A stretch of 64,000 nucleotides of DNA, taken from contig CM028893.1 in the NCBI GenBank assembly GCA_016801885.1, positions 6,833,950 to 6,897,949 of the forward strand, given 5' to 3'. Position 1 is the first letter of the stretch; every line of letters begins with the position of its first letter. A model generated the notes under the pieces. The model did not search any database and was not told the DNA's origin. It worked only from the letters and a program-made list of their open reading frames with translations. The translations under genes were made by a program, and so were the position numbers. This stretch comes from Toxotes chatareus. Taxonomy: Eukaryota > Chordata > Actinopteri > Toxotidae. This document shows, piece after piece, positions 1 to 15,009 of this stretch.

Positions 1-3000
1 GACTACACGCCAGAAAATCTACCCCCGATACGGTCACATGATTGGTCTCACTGTTACCTTATCTTTTATTTTAACCATGCTTGTCTGTACACGAGCAGTT
101 ACACAGTTAAGCAGCTATTATTTTACCGGACCTAAATGACCGCTGGTATCAGTTTACTCTGAGATTGAATGCATGTAGTTATTCAGTGCAGTTCTGCTCT
201 GAATGCCTCTCTGTGGAGTGATGCATTCCCTGCATTTGTGCTCTCCAAATGATACCACATGCCTGAGTAATCCGAGAGGAAATGACACAAATGTGTTTAC
301 AGCTGGCCTATCCTTCCATGTCAGTGTAGGCCTCGGCTAAAATACAAGGGGTTGAATCTAACCTTTGCCTCACACGGAAGGAGAAATCTGGTTGTGTGAG
401 TAGCCTGCATGGGTGTGTACATAAGCATTTATTTCTGTGTACCCGTTTAAGTGTCATCCTATAAACCCACACAGGCAGGAACTGACTATATTTAAGCTTT
501 CTGTACTCACCCAGCTCATATTTCTTTACAGGGCTTGTTTAGCGTAATCAGGATCCATTCACAGGAGCACCTGGGTTGGACAGTGCAAATAAGCGCACCT
601 GGTTTTGGCCCCGTACAGAGCAGCACAGGATTACTGTCAGGAAGAAAGCAGGGATTTCCTCCCTTGCTGCAGGAAAAAGTGTACCGAGTTTGATGACACA
701 TCAGAGTGCAGTAAAGTGTCTTGTTTTACAGCAGTGCAAACTGGGAGTTAGGGTTACATTCTCATCTCCTTTGCTTGAGACTTCACTTCTTTCAGGTTAG
801 TTTTGTGGAGCAGTTTCACTTTTGGATTTCTGATCTTAAAAATCAGTAAACACAGACACAGAAGTTTGGAATGTGGAAACAGTTCCTATGTCAGTCTTCC
901 CATTTGTTTATTCTCCCCAGCATTAAAAAGCTACTATATCATGCTGGGAGCCTTTGAAGTGCTTGTGTAAGTAGAACACAGGTGCCTCCTGTCATGCATG
1001 TCCTCAGAGGATTTGTTTTTGTTGCTTTTCAGGCAAACCAGTGGTCTAAAGGAATGTTCCTGTGTTTTTCATAGTAGTTCTGCAGTGTTTGCAGAAGAAA
1101 GCAAAATCCCAAAGGCGAGGCACTGACAGCTGCACATTTAGTCAGTTCACAGCCTTTCATTTCACAGATCTGTTGAGCTTTGACTTTGCCAGGTTGCCCC
1201 AAGTCTCAGTTAATCCCAGACAAGCAATTCAGTTTAGTTCGTAGACATGAGCTAAGGCTGTGTGATACCCTCTGGTCTGGTTTCATTTTATCACTCATCT
1301 TCTTTTATCCTGGTGTTTGCATGGTGGGATCATTTGCCATTCAGCCAGAGAGCTATAAGGTGAATACCTTACTCTAATGGCCTGGCCTCTTGGATGGTGA
1401 AAGAGGATATTGCAAGGCCTACCACTGAAGAAGAATGAAGGGGCCAATACAAGCTTGTATGACAAGTGCCCATTTTAGCTTGCCCCAACCCAAGTGAATT
1501 CCTTTAAAGGTTCTGTATCAATATAAAACAAAAATCCTTGGCATAACTTTTCCACCCTTCTCTCAGGTGCCCATTCTCTCAATAAATCCAAATACTTCAG
1601 AAAAATCCTGATACTTGGATCATTTGTGGAACAAGAAAGTCCTAGATAACCACAAGAATCACCTTGGCAAGCTGCACCACCTCAGCCACTGGATCGTTTC
1701 CCTTTTCCACCTGAGCTGAGGCCCATTTTTCCATTCACTGTATTCAGAGGAAGTTACTCTAGAAGGATTTTTATGAGCTCAACTGCATCCTGAAACTTAT
1801 TTGAAAACCTGTTGAAGAGTTACAGCTTTGTGCTCTTGGGAGTCTTTTTTGTCTAAAAGCCTCCTGAGCATAAAGTAAGCGTTGAGAGTGCACCAGTTAG
1901 CTTTGTCCTTAAAATGCTGTGTGCCTGTGAGGGGAGTGTGTAATAGCTGGCCGTTTGTAGTCTCTCTCTGGATAATGTGCATACAGCCAGAGGCATATAC
2001 TTTCGAAGGGGTATTTTCTTAAGTGAAAAAGAACTCCGGACTACTTTCAACAGTGTCATATTTACTCACTTTGAAGGCAAAATGAAATCTAGGCCAACAC
2101 ATTTTATATTACTCAGAGTAGAAATTCCGGTTTTAGAGACGGCCTCTCCATAAATGTCATAGAGATTTATAGCAGCTGTTTCAGGAGACAGGATGTGAGA
2201 TTTGGTGGGATCCCCCTGCAGCTTGTTCCTGGCCTCAGCTCAAGCAGGTCTTATCTATGCATCAAGATAAGGGAGACTCCCCTCCTACATCGTTTGAGTC
2301 CTAGCCCGAAGAAATTCCATAGAGGTCCTCTAGTCTGGCAACCTCAGGCCGACGTCCAGAGACACACGGTAAGGAAGCAGACAGTCTAGCTACAGACATC
2401 CCGAGGGCAGCAGAGATGCTGGTGGTTAAATGGTCATGATCTCCAACTGGATTTAAGGCTTTTGCTATGTGTATATTGCTTGTGTATTTAGGTGTGGTAT
2501 TTCTTTCTCATCAGTGAAGACTCACTTTTGCAGTTTTTGCAGTTTCTGGGGACGAGGGAGGGACAAGGGGAAGCTAGAGAAGTTGGGTAAAAAATTCAAA
2601 GAAGGGAGGGGGTAGAAAGCCAAGGAAATGGAAATGTAAACTTTATCAGATTCAGCCAGAAAGCCTGGAAATGTAAATTTATCCAGCCAGACTCTAAAGA
2701 CATTTTGTTTTAAATTCAAAATCTGCTTTGTAAACCTAATTATACAACTTTCCGTGAAGATGGAAGGCCTGTTCATGCTGTTTGCAACCTCAAATAACCT
2801 AACAACAATGATGATGAGAGTCTGCTCGTGACAGCTCTACGTCTTTGCTATTACGCTTTTCCTGTTTGGCAAATGTTATTATGACTTGCTGTACTTTCCT
2901 GTCACAACATTACATAATTTAGCAGTGTGCCTGTCTTCTTTGTACCTCTGTAAATTGGCTTACAGTGCCTTATACAAAGGTTGTTGTCAGTCCAGTTTGT

Positions 3001-4843
3001 CCAAATGTAAGAGTTGCTTCTGTACTTGATGCCAGAAGATTCCACCTGAATTTCTGGTGCATCATTTCTCAAACTTTATGAGCTTCCCCAGTTTCATATT
3101 TACTGCTGTGCTTTTGTATTGTAAGGTATCTTTGTTCATGTCTGATATTGTGTTGGTTGAGAACCACATTCCTGAATTCACAGAGTCCTCATGGTAAATG
3201 CATCCATTTGGTATGCCAGATATTCCTCAATATAAATGAGACCTTTGTGAGGCTGTACCATCAGATCATGTGTACACAGGCAGTGATAGAATTTGCAGTC
3301 TTATACATAGTCATGTTTTAACATCTGCCATTTCAGCATCCAAAAGGCTGCACAAGTAGTGAAACACAGGAACTGTTAGTGTGCTCTCTCTCTCTCTCTC
3401 CCTCTCTCTCTGCACAGCAGGGAGCGCGAAGCAGCAAATCTCCAATGAGTCTCCTCTGTCCAACCCTGTAATAAAACAACCCCTCAACACTCCATAATGA
3501 CTCCAATCTGGCCCTGGGTTGTGGGTGCCACTAGCATGTATGTCACCCACCACATCCCCTCCCTGCTGGCCAGAAACATGCGAACCACAAGTCCCTGCTT
3601 GGGTTTTCTGCTGGGAGTCAACAGCGCTATTGATTTCCCAGATTCTCTGGAATTAGTTTGGGAGAAAGTCTTGAACCCTCAGGGACATGGGCACAGAAAG
3701 CGGGGCTTGACTTTGCAGCTTTGTATGCAGTGAATAAGCTTGTGCTATGCACCAGGAATAAACCAGATAATAAAATCTGGTTTATTACCCAGGGAGGAAG
3801 CAGTCAAGAATTCATACACTTGGACTTGAAGGCTTTCTCAACTCTCGCTTATTTTTGTAGAATAAAGTTAAAAATTATGACAGTTTTTCTTCCAGTGTGT
3901 TATTATGTGTACATGTTTGTGTTGAATGGGGTTTATAAGGAATAGCTCAGGATACTTGTTATTACTTTTTTTGTTGCCATCACCTATGGCACTGCATTTA
4001 ATCAGGTGTTGGCTGTAAATAAGAATCTGTATTTCTCTTTACGTTACACTTACTCTTTTCATTTTTGAAGGCTCGTCTTACCCTGATTAAAGCTTTGGTT
4101 GCAGTAAATAAGAGTAAACTAAATTATTTTCTTCCAGTTCATGTCTAGGTTGATGGTGACCTTGTGTTTGATCAAAAACGTGGATTCCTTATTGTTATAA
4201 TACATTAACTTAATGTTGCAGTTATGAGGAAATGTATCACCAGTGAGTCACAGCTGCTGCTGATCAGAATACATTTACCAGAATAAAGTCAAAGAGGCTT
4301 CACACAAAGATCACACTTTATCTCATTTTGGCTACCTGAGTTCTCAGATGCTGCCATTTTAACATGAAAGCAAACACTTGGCTGAAGTTCAAGTTGTTCT
4401 TCTTGTTGTTTCTTCTGATCTTTTCCTGGCAGCGGGAAACATTCTGTGACTGGAAGCTGAATGTGGCTAGAGGACAAAGATTGGGACTTAATATTGTTAT
4501 CTGTCAACAAGTAGCAGTGTGGCACTGTTCCACTTGTTGTTGGAAAAGACACTAGATCCTTTTGAATCCATGTTCACAATTTAATTAACACACATTCCTT
4601 GCTCATGTTTTAGCACTGTTGCTGGTTTTCTATCTGGACATTGTTGTTGGTTTCAGACATCATATGTAGGCTTATTTTAAATTGGACATAGTGTGATAAG
4701 TTGACAAATAGCTACGAACAATTTTTAATATTCAACATAAATTCACTCAGAAGAAAAAGAGATTATGCAGCATACATTATGTTACACCACAGATGATATT
4801 TTTTTTAATTGCTTGATATTTAAACATGTTTTTCTCCCCACAG
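1..4843 (+). other. adgra3: adgra3 intron 1 (3' part)
   Basis: No exon was recognised here. Exon 2 begins at the ILxNNK repeat start, which in human ADGRA3 follows directly on exon 1, so exon 1 must lie before position 1. The intron ends in a pyrimidine tract and CAG at 4841-4843. Apart from a CT microsatellite near 3.4 kb I see no recognisable repeat; the open frames are short and lack family features. Confidence 0.85.
3384..3411. repeat. (CT)n microsatellite, intron 1 of adgra3
   Basis: A nearly pure CT run of about 28 bases with one CC interruption. Confidence 0.95.
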
Positions 4844-4915
4844 AATTTTAAACAACAATAAGATTCAAGAGCTCAGAAATGGATCCTTCTTTGGATTGTC
4901 TACATTGGAAAAATT
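4844..4915 (+). CDS. adgra3: adgra3 exon 2: leucine-rich repeat 1
   Basis: Exactly 72 nt with a phase 2 intron on both sides. It codes for one LRR unit beginning ILNNNKIQEL and ending STLEKL, with the LxxNxI and GxFxGL spacing of extracellular LRRs. The acceptor is CCCCACAG and the donor GTAAGT. Human exon 2 is nearly the same (ILSNNKISEL). Confidence 0.96.
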
Positions 4916-7900
4916 GTAAGTATTATTATTTTCCTTTTTCTGCTAGCAGTTTGCATGGGCATAAGTGTATCAGTGTTTGAAGTCATGTTTGAACTTTCTT
5001 TTTGCTGTATTTTTTTACACCAAGTACAGCTTACCATGGCAGTTGAAATTGGTGCTTGGATTAAAATTGATTAACCTTAACACACACACAAAAAATGTAG
5101 CTTTAAAAAGTCAACTTTTCCATCTTGCAAAGCTGATATTTAGTCTGTATGTATCCATGAAAAATCTCCAGTGGGCTCCATGTTACGGTCAAGTTCCTTC
5201 GCCATATTTCACGTTATATCCACCAGTGCATTAGCAGGAGCCATCCATCACTCCACAAGTGAAGCTTTGGCTTGTAGAGCGGGAGGTTTGTAAAACACAC
5301 ATTGGCCTCGTGCCAGTGGAACATCCAGGTCATAGAAAATGAGAAGGCATCCACACAGCACTTACCCTCAGTCAAGTATATCAGTCTATGGTGGAAGACT
5401 GGAGATGGCTAATTATAGGTATTGCCCTCAGGGTTGGTTGTTGTCTGCCTGGTGACATACTCTTTGACATACAGCTGCTTGGGTATTCTGGGGATGGCGC
5501 CCTCTTTTTTAACAAGTAGTAACACATAGACAACCTGATTGCTTCTCCAAGATTTAGTAATTCTAGTATCTAAAGTCCTGTAAAGTCCTCTGCACTCTTT
5601 CTCAGAGGAACCTTTGATGGACAACAAAGTGAGAAGAGAAAGAAATAAGTTCTGCATAGTGAAGACATTTTTTGTTATATGTGTGTATGTTCTCTGGGGT
5701 TCCTTAAATATTGGAGAGATGTTGTTCATGCCATGTGACTCTGCCTTTGGAGATTAGATTGTCATCACCCACGTTTCCTTCCTGTAGAGAATTCAAGAAA
5801 ATGGCTCTGGGCCTGCACATATGGGCCATGGGTGATTTATCACTCTGGAATGGCTTCATGCAGATAAAATAACCAGACCATTAATGGCCGTGCTTTTACC
5901 CAAGGCTACAATAACACATGACTGCATTGATATGGAATTCTAAGGGCATGTTTCTCCTGTCATTCTTTTCAGTCTGGTTACAAAGACCAGGAATCTAGAC
6001 AGTATATAAGGCCATGCTGGCTACATTTAACCTAGATTCCCATATTGATCATTGATCACTGATGCCCATTGAATTTATTCAACACCATACTTATTTAACA
6101 CTTTACTTCTTGCTAGGAAAATAAATATTTAAGCAAACTTCTCCTGACTGTGAAACAGTTTTTGGCAGTTTTGGCAGAGACTGATTTTGTACGTTATCAG
6201 TACAACGCGCCTGCAGCATTTCCTCTGCTTTTCATTTCGTGCTCATAATTTGAAAGGGAAAATTGTCCTACATGACTTTTCGTGAGTTGACTCCCACATT
6301 GATAAGACTAGATGTGCCTAGATTGTTTATAGATTTGCAGGAAAATTCCCTGTGGGCTCAGATGTTAGTTTTTAGAGCTCAGGCCTACAGGATAAGCAAG
6401 AGGCTGTGTGCTGAATATGTAAAAAAAATCCCTTTGATCTTTCTCCACTGAGAAAGCCTTTAAGGCACTTATGTGCTTTGTCTGTGAATGGCCAGTCAAT
6501 TTGGTTGTAAAGTCTGTGCTGCCTGTCGTTGCATCAACCCACAGGCAAGTTTACCTCCAAAAGCAGCTCCCATTGTGCCTCACACAGACCCCACCCCACT
6601 CCCGTCCACCCTCAACCAGTGAAGCGAGGTTGCTAGATGGCTTGCTTGCTTTTGTCATTGTAATGAGGCCAAGCCAAGGCCAGAGGTGTCAACAGTACTG
6701 TTCCCACACACACACACTACGTGCTGAAGCCTCTCCCTCTCTGAAAAGTTCCTATACCCTCCCTCCCACCTTCAATCACACTCCCTTTCTTTTCTCTTCA
6801 AACTCTGGAAGAAGAGAAAAAAAAACATGCTGCATGAGTCTGTTTGAATGCAGAAGGCTCTCCATCTTCAACCCCTCCTTCCTTCCGCCTTCACAGCTTT
6901 TCTTTATTCTTTTTTTTTTTCCTGAGTCCACAAAGAAACTCTCCCTCATTTGGACAGCCTATATGCAGTCGTGAAGCCTGAGACAGCAGCAGGCTGTGAG
7001 TGCCAGAAAGGGGTGCAGAATCGATTACGCCTATCTGGCACTCTGCGTGAAATTGCAGAGTAACTGTGGAGACCGCTGTGTTTTGTCGGGGCCAAAGGTG
7101 TCCCTGCTTGGAAATAAGCCACACAGAATCCCCATTATCACTCTCCTCTTAGAAATGGGAGCCAAGCTAGGCGACCGTCACATGCTAATTCCTTGCTAAA
7201 TCCGCTGCTGTGGAGGAATGCTTATTGTGGAAAATGGAGCAAGGATAACGGCTCTAGTGTGTAGTGTTTTCTGAAGAACTGACTGTTGCCTGTTCATGAA
7301 TGGCACAATACTGTGGAAGTAAATGTGTAAGTAAGTCACACATAAATATAAAGCTAGTTTGAAATGGACATTGCAATAGTGCTTTAACTTAATGCAAGTT
7401 TGAAAGGAGGGCACTGTTGACAGGGCTCAAACAGTGGTATTAAAGCAACACTGTGTACAATTTTTTTAAACACAATCTTCTTTTTACAATTGAAAACTTG
7501 AAGTCATAAGCAATAAAATGCACCATTCCTCAATTCAGTACACTCAGTAATTTTATCTACTACAGCCTTACTTTGGTCTGGAATGACCACAAGCTTATGG
7601 TGACTACTGTTAGGTAAACTTAGCAAACTTTATATAGATATTATATATAAATACATATATGATAGATGGCTTTGCCTCTTTTCCTTTTCTTTCCAATGAT
7701 TTTATCACAAAATTAAGAGAAGTAAATACATTACTTCACCAGGAGATGTGTAATTCTCTTCTTATGATCCCATTCTCACTCTCAGTCAGAGTGCCGAATA
7801 GTGACTGTAAGGGAGAGTGTTGCCATTATTCTGACTCAAGAGAATCTTGGTAAATTAAGGGAATTTGAACGTGCTATTATCCTGTAATTGCTTCCCATAG

Positions 7901-10900
7901 CTTCCAAAAGGGACACAGTCTCACTTGGAGTTGGATTTTGCAGTGAACACAGTTAAGAACATTTTTTTATGGGGTTTTTTTTAGGGAATATTATCTATTA
8001 ACAAGGTGCCATCCGCCATTCTGTTTAACTGGTGGCTTGTTAAACACTACCAGTCTCTCCTTAGTGGGAATGTCAGTCCCATGCCAGCAGCACTCCATAT
8101 ATATAAAACCCTCCACCAGAAAATAATTCCAAATTTGAGAGGAGGAGTTCAATTAAATGTTATTCCATGTCACATATGTTTTAATTTTAATATGAACAGC
8201 ACCTTTGGAAGACAGTATGTGTGCCCCTAAAAATGGCAGCAGCTGCAAAACCACCCCTCGGTTTGGCGCCAGTTCAAGAGCAGTTCTGGAACAAACTTGG
8301 AGATATTCAGCCAGCTATTTCAATTTGAGCATGTAGAGAAAACCTGGCATTTCTCTCTGCAAATAGATTTAAAAGGTGCCAGGTCATGTGTGGTCAGCGG
8401 TCTTTGGATTCTGAAGTGCAGTTACGGATGGTTAAGCATGGACTGGTTCTCTCCAACTCCCCATATTTTATTCACAAGTATTATTGTTTTTACTAGTAGT
8501 GGTTATTCTGGACAGTTTTTCATGTTTACCAATGTGACTGATCTGTGCGGACCACCTGCAGATATCGTTCAGTCACTGTCTCCTTATAAAATTGGCTAAA
8601 GCTTCTTTAAACATCCTTCTTAAAATCCAGAATTCAGTAAATGCAATTCTCGTGTTCGGTGAACACAAATGAGCATGATAATGTGTCAGAGCATCACCAG
8701 CACTGACTGCAGCATTGTTCTCTGTTGGTTTTGTGGCTTATACATCTGACCAGTGAGTCAAACAGTGGTGGAGCAGAAGAGCTGTTCTCTTGACACATCA
8801 GTCATGTACATGTTGAACTTGGACACAGCAGAGGGCGGCTTATTGTGTTTTGCGTCAACTGCATCTCCTGAAATAAATTTTAAAATAAATTAACTTCAAG
8901 CAAATTAGTAGATGCAACATGTTGCAACACTCTAAAACCGGCTCTCACTGGTTATGAGGCTCTTGTCAGTCCTGCCCTCTCATTTTTCTCTCAGCACTCC
9001 TGCAGAGAAGCCAGCTCTGCTAGCTCACATCAAAAGCAATAGATTTTTTTTTTGTCTGTGACTTATCTATGGCCACTTACCTACCTTCAGATGACAGCTC
9101 CTTGACATCAAACGGTCAGAGTTACCCAGAGGCCCTTTGTGTGGGTTCAGGTGGCGACTGGAAAGCCTCCTGAACCTCCACTGTAATGAGTGACTAGGCA
9201 GTGCCAGCGCAGGTGAGCACCGCAGGAATTCTGTGAACGCAATCCTTTGAACCTCAAGGGAGGAGTGTGTGTGTGTGTGTGTGTGTGTGAGGGAGGGTGT
9301 GAGAGCTAGAGGGCTCTTTTTAAAGTCAGGTTGTCAGTGATGGTTGGGTGGAGGTCTGGGTGTTAAAGATTTGTGTCCAAGATTCATTCACCTGTGTATT
9401 TTTTTTTTATGTTTGCATCATTAAGTTTATAAGGCAAGTCCCTCTTTGCCACTTTCAGTTGTATGCCATGATGATGTTTGTGTATTGAAATGTTAATTTC
9501 AAATGAGCCTGGAGCCAGCGTAGCCTGGAATATTCAAAGAGCCCAATCTGCTCATATTTCATATGTCTTAACTTCACTAAAGAAAAGCGGTAATAATAAT
9601 CTGACCGTGTCTACACAGAGACATAATGAACCGGAATATCATTGTTGTGACTGTTTCGTCAGCAAAATAGTGAAAAAAGAAAATGCCATGATCAGAAACT
9701 TCCCAGAGCCCACGCAGATGTTTTCAAATGGCTTGTTTTATCTGAACAGGAGCACAATACTCCTGGTACTGGAACTAGTGAATTTTTGACATTTTTGCTT
9801 AAAAGATTTACTTTATTGATTAATTGATTGTCAGAATTGTTGCAGTTTCACTATTTTGCTCCTGTTTGAATTGCTTCTGACCTACAATTCTTTTTTTTCT
9901 TCCCCCACAGGGACCTGCGGAGTAACATGATCAGTCGTATTGAACCAGGCGCTTTTCTTGGATTGCCAGCACTAAAAAGACTGTGAGTAGTGTTGGAGCC
10001 TCTACAGCTTCACTGTCTCTTCTAATGTGGTTTCTGCAAGTGTGTTTATACTCTGCAGTCACACATTTAGCTCCTCTGGGATTTCACTGAGGTGTTTTTT
10101 TTTTGTTATTGTAACCAAGGGATCTAAATTCCATTTTTTTTTAGTTTGGAGTGCTTGCTTTAATTATTTGCCATGTGAGAATAGTGGTTTATGAAAACTG
10201 TAACTGAAGAGATGCCGTTTGTTCAGTGTCTCTTCTGTTACACTTGTGGTTATTTTTCATTTTGGAAATGTGGTTAAAGCCATTTTCTTTTGGTATTTTA
10301 ATTGGTCGAACTGTTGTGTTTTGCAACATGTGTTGTAGTACTAAAGCTTTTACAAAGTCCACAGTTCAATAGTCAGTTTAGTGTCTGGGCTGTGTGAGCA
10401 GTGCTGTGCTGTTTTGATGTGTTGTTTCTGATAGGATCTGGTCAGAGCCCAGTTCACAGCCTTCAGCAATGACTCTTATTGCTGATCTTGTGTTTAAAGC
10501 AGCTGTTGTTTTTTATCTATGCGATGTGCTGTGCGGGATCTTGCAGGTCTAGAGTGTATCCAGTGTCCATAAGGGAACATGGTCGAGCAGCAGTCTATTT
10601 CTACTGCCTTGTTTTGTCTGGCCCTTCGCCAGAGACCGCTGCAGACGCCATGAGGCCTTATATACTTTCACACACTTGGAAAAAACTGTGTGCAGGGGGA
10701 TATGTAAACGTGTGTGTGTGTGTGTGGTGTCCATGAATATCATGTGAGGAGGATTTTGATTTGCAGAGAATACATAAAGCTAGAGTCCATCTGGGATATG
10801 TGGTGTGTGAGTGTGGGAGGTCAGAGACTGTGTGCTTAAGTGTACAGTTGTGTGTGTTTCTCTTTGTGCATGTGTGCATGTGTGTGTGCGCGCATGAGAG

Positions 10901-13900
10901 AGAGAGCAAGAACACAGCATGAATTGGAATCATCCGACAGTACCCAGTCGCTGCCAACACAAACTTGAGCTTGGCTGCTGCTGCGGAGCAGTAAGAGCAG
11001 GACAGGAAGGCAGTCAGCTCCTTGGCTCAGACCCGACCTCATTTCCCCCCCTCCTCCTAGATGCATATTCATGCCACACTCAGATGGATACATGCCTGCC
11101 TATATGTCCTCTGAATATTAAAATCTCCGCCCCACACACAAGCTATTCATAAAGGCTTAATGTATCAGTGCACAGTGATCTGCAACTTCTCGTGCTAATA
11201 CTTCTAACAGAGCACAGTTTGGTTTTGCCTAAGGGCAACAAAGTTTAATTGGCCCCACCGGCCACCTTGGTTTATTTCAAAGGGTAGTTGTCACTCACTC
11301 GACTGTGAAAGGGAAGGAGCACAGAATGGAGAAGACGAGCAAAGGAGACTATGAGGTAGTGTTGGACCTCGGGAATGTAAACACAGAAGCCCTGCATCAA
11401 GTGCTGGCATCTGCGGCTGCACATCCACCCCTATTTTTTTCCCAGTTATTTGGAAAATGGGAGTGGAATATGTGAAAAGAGATATTACCAGGTTTATGTC
11501 ACATTTCTCCGACATAGCTTCGGCAAACACTTCTCTACCTTTCTCTTTGTCCTCTTCTTTGACTGTACTCTGGCCAATCTCTTTCCTGCCTCCTCAGTAT
11601 TGCCTAATTGTTGTTGTTTTTTTTCTCATTTCAAGACATGCCATTTGGAGGGCCCATTTACCTTATGTGTGTTGTCACAGAGCAGCGACAGAGGCATTTA
11701 AAGAGAAGGCTGCAGACATTTGGATAATATGAGCTCTGTGCATCAGACATCAGTCTGATTTAATTCTAAAGAAAAATCTAAAAATTTCCTCTATTTTGAA
11801 GGCAGACGTCACTCGATCCAAAGTATTTACACTTTTGTAGATCACATGTAGTTCACATCAGGGTTTTAATACTGGACAAGCTCCAAAGACACTGGATCCA
11901 CTTTTGGTTACACCCTCAGGGGAAAGACAAGTGTTTCCCTTACCTCACTTTACACACAGTTCGCACACAAAATTTCCACACAGTTTGAGATGAAATCTAT
12001 TCAAACACCCACCTTCTCTCACACTGAACAACACACACGAACCCTATGGATTTCTCAGGCCTCAGCCCTCTTTATTCTGCATTCCACCAACAGCTGAACG
12101 GCCCCTGCTCCAGCCTAATCACATCGGGCTATTTTTGCTTCTGCTCCTCATATCATTCTTAACAACTGAAGCTCTGCAGTGAAGCAGCCCTCTGTGCTGT
12201 AAATTTGCTACATGCCTGTGGCTGAAAGACCCGTTTGAGATTAGTCTTTGGTAATAAATACTAGTTGATTTGAAAAAGCCGATGGAAAGCAGAGACTTCA
12301 TTGAGTCATGGGTCCATAGTCTTACAAGAAAAAATTGCTGAAATGTGCATTTATTTGCATTGTGACTGTAAAAGTGAGTTGAAGCAACAACAGTATTCAC
12401 CATCTTGTCTTTAGTCCCTCAGTGTAGCTGTAACTCTAGTATTTGAATCCAGGCGATAAAGTGAGAAGAAGGTTTGCCTTTAGCTGGGGGAGGCCCCTCC
12501 CTGCATCCCTTCACTTTTCCGGTGTTATCCTTCCCCTGATGCACAATGCTCGCACAAATTGGCAAGCCTGCAAAAGGCTTTTTCTTCTCTTCCAAGTGGA
12601 ACTAATAACCTCACACAGTAAATTCCCCAGCTGGTACCTTAAGGACCAACACCAATAATTACATAAATGCTCGGATGTTAGCATATGCCTGACAGTGATT
12701 TTCCAGGTATCACTTTGTGTCAGCATGGCAATCCTTGAGCACCCCAGGATACAGTTTAGTTGGTGGTTTGAGGTAAAGATCTGTCTTTTCTCCCAGGCTG
12801 TTTTTTTCTTGGCACTTTTCAATGATGGGATCACTCACAGAGGGATATGTGTTGCAGCTACTGTCAAGGTGCTTTGCCTTTGAACCTCAGAGTCACTGGT
12901 TGCTTTAAAATGTTATCTGTCTGGGAATTTAAATATGAATTTGAGGGGTTTTTGGGATAAGAGTCATGTTTTACAACTTATCAAAGCTTTTTAGGTTTAG
13001 CTTTCAGCGATTTTGCAGCTGCACTAAGCAAAATTTTTTTGTTAAGAGTAGATCAAATGACTACACGTAACATGAAAGGAATCACTTGTAGCGACAAGCT
13101 CATAGACAATTATCACCTGTCTCTGCAGGTCCCTGTTGCTCCATGGAGTGTTTGAGGGGCCTTTCAGGTCATTGTTTGGGTTTTATGGCCCTCATCTCTG
13201 CTGTTTTTCTTCAGCAGCAGCTGTATGAAGGGGAAAAGCTCTGATAAACCCTCTGTTCATGACCTGCCCAGCACAAAACAGCAGACAGGCAGAGTTAACA
13301 ACTATCTGGTAGAACACTTGACTGCCAGAGAGCCAGATATTTCCTAAAGAAGTGGGCTAACGTGTTTGGCATAACAACTTTATAAGGTTATAGTATGTGA
13401 ATGTTCTGTTTCCAGCTTGATCTGCTGCCCTGAAGTGTAAAAAAAAAGTCAATTCATTCTTCTTTAAAAAAGGAAAAACCCAAAGACTGACATTCACATA
13501 GAAAACAGAGGGGTTTCTCTTTAGAATGCATACCATTTAGCTAAATGGCTAACTTAATGTTTTGTACATTTCTCTGCTAACAAAAAGTAGGGGCATAAAA
13601 GAATAGAAAAGATGTATATTACTGATGTTTTACATACATTTTAACAAATTTACCACGGGACCAACATGTTTCTGCTTTGGGGTGTCCCGACTCCGAAGTG
13701 GGGAACCTAGAGCTTCCAGTGAAAATGTATTCTTTGCTGCCATTTCACTTCATGTTACACTGGGTGTAATTCACAGGAAAGATCAGTCTTTTCCATGTTA
13801 GGTCCTTTTGCAAGGCGTCAGGAGTCTCAGACACTTCTGATGTTTGCCAAAGACATCACGTCAGGTCACATACAGAGGAGAAACGCACACTCCTCACGTG

Positions 13901-14969
13901 TTTGACATTAATCATAGGTTATTAATCACCTCGCAGTGTTACTCTGCCTTTGATGTGTAGGTTTCCCTGGCGGCCCACACAGACATGATCTAAAATCACC
14001 TTGAAAGTTGTAAACCTGCCAGCTGAATATTTGGGCTCTTTGCCTCAGCCTGCTTCTGTTAAACTTGGCTTAAAAGAAAAACTGCTAAAACTTTTATCTC
14101 GGTAACTTAAACATTTTTCCATTTACCCATTTTTCTTATAATGTGATCAGATTTTCGTGGCTTATCTTGTTGTAAAACATTTCCAGCCTAAATGTGGCTT
14201 ACTAATTGTTGGTGTTTTAGACATTATAGCTGTCACGTTGTATTAGTTCTGAAATGTGGAAGAAATAAACCAGAAAACTTTTTTTTCTCTGTGTGTCTCA
14301 GAGACTTGTCCAACAACAGCATCGGCTGTCTGAATATAGACATCTTCAAAGGCCTCACCAATCTGATTAGACTGTAAGTCACTAGTATTTTTATCAACAT
14401 AATGCAATGATTTCATGGTAATAGGATGGTATAAGAGCTCACTGTTTTTCATTATTTCATTTCAATTTTCTTTCAGAAACCTTTCAGGGAACATGTTCTC
14501 TTCGTTGGCTCAGGGGACCTTTGACAGCTTGGTGTCTCTGAAGTCTCTGTAAGTATGATAAAGAGCTTGTTTGCTGCTGTTTACTAAAATCACATGCAGA
14601 CTCCAGTGCGAGTGTGACGTCTGTATATTTACTGTGCACCCGTTATGCAATTAAAATGGTTTAAGGCATAAAAATATGACAGCAAATTATAGTTTTCCAT
14701 CAGGGAAATGGTTGTTTGTCATTTAACTTGATATTTGTGCCCCATTACTTAAACTGTCTTTCCCCCGTGTGTGTGTCTGTGTGTGTGTGTTTCTATACAT
14801 CCATAGGGAGTTTCAGACACCTTACCTGCTGTGTGACTGCAACCTTCTGTGGATGCTGAGTTGGATCAAAGAGAGGAACATTGCAGTCAAGAACACCAAG
14901 TGTTCCTACCCCCAGTCTCTTCAGGGTCAGCTTATTACCTCCATCAGGCCAGAGCTCCTTACCTGTGGT

Positions 14970-15009
<40 letters not shown>

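Noticed and set aside
6471..6974. 167-codon open frame in adgra3 intron 2
   Set aside because: It is the longest frame in the introns, but its peptide is Ser/Pro/Thr-rich from pyrimidine-rich DNA, has no domain and has no clear splice sites; most likely chance.
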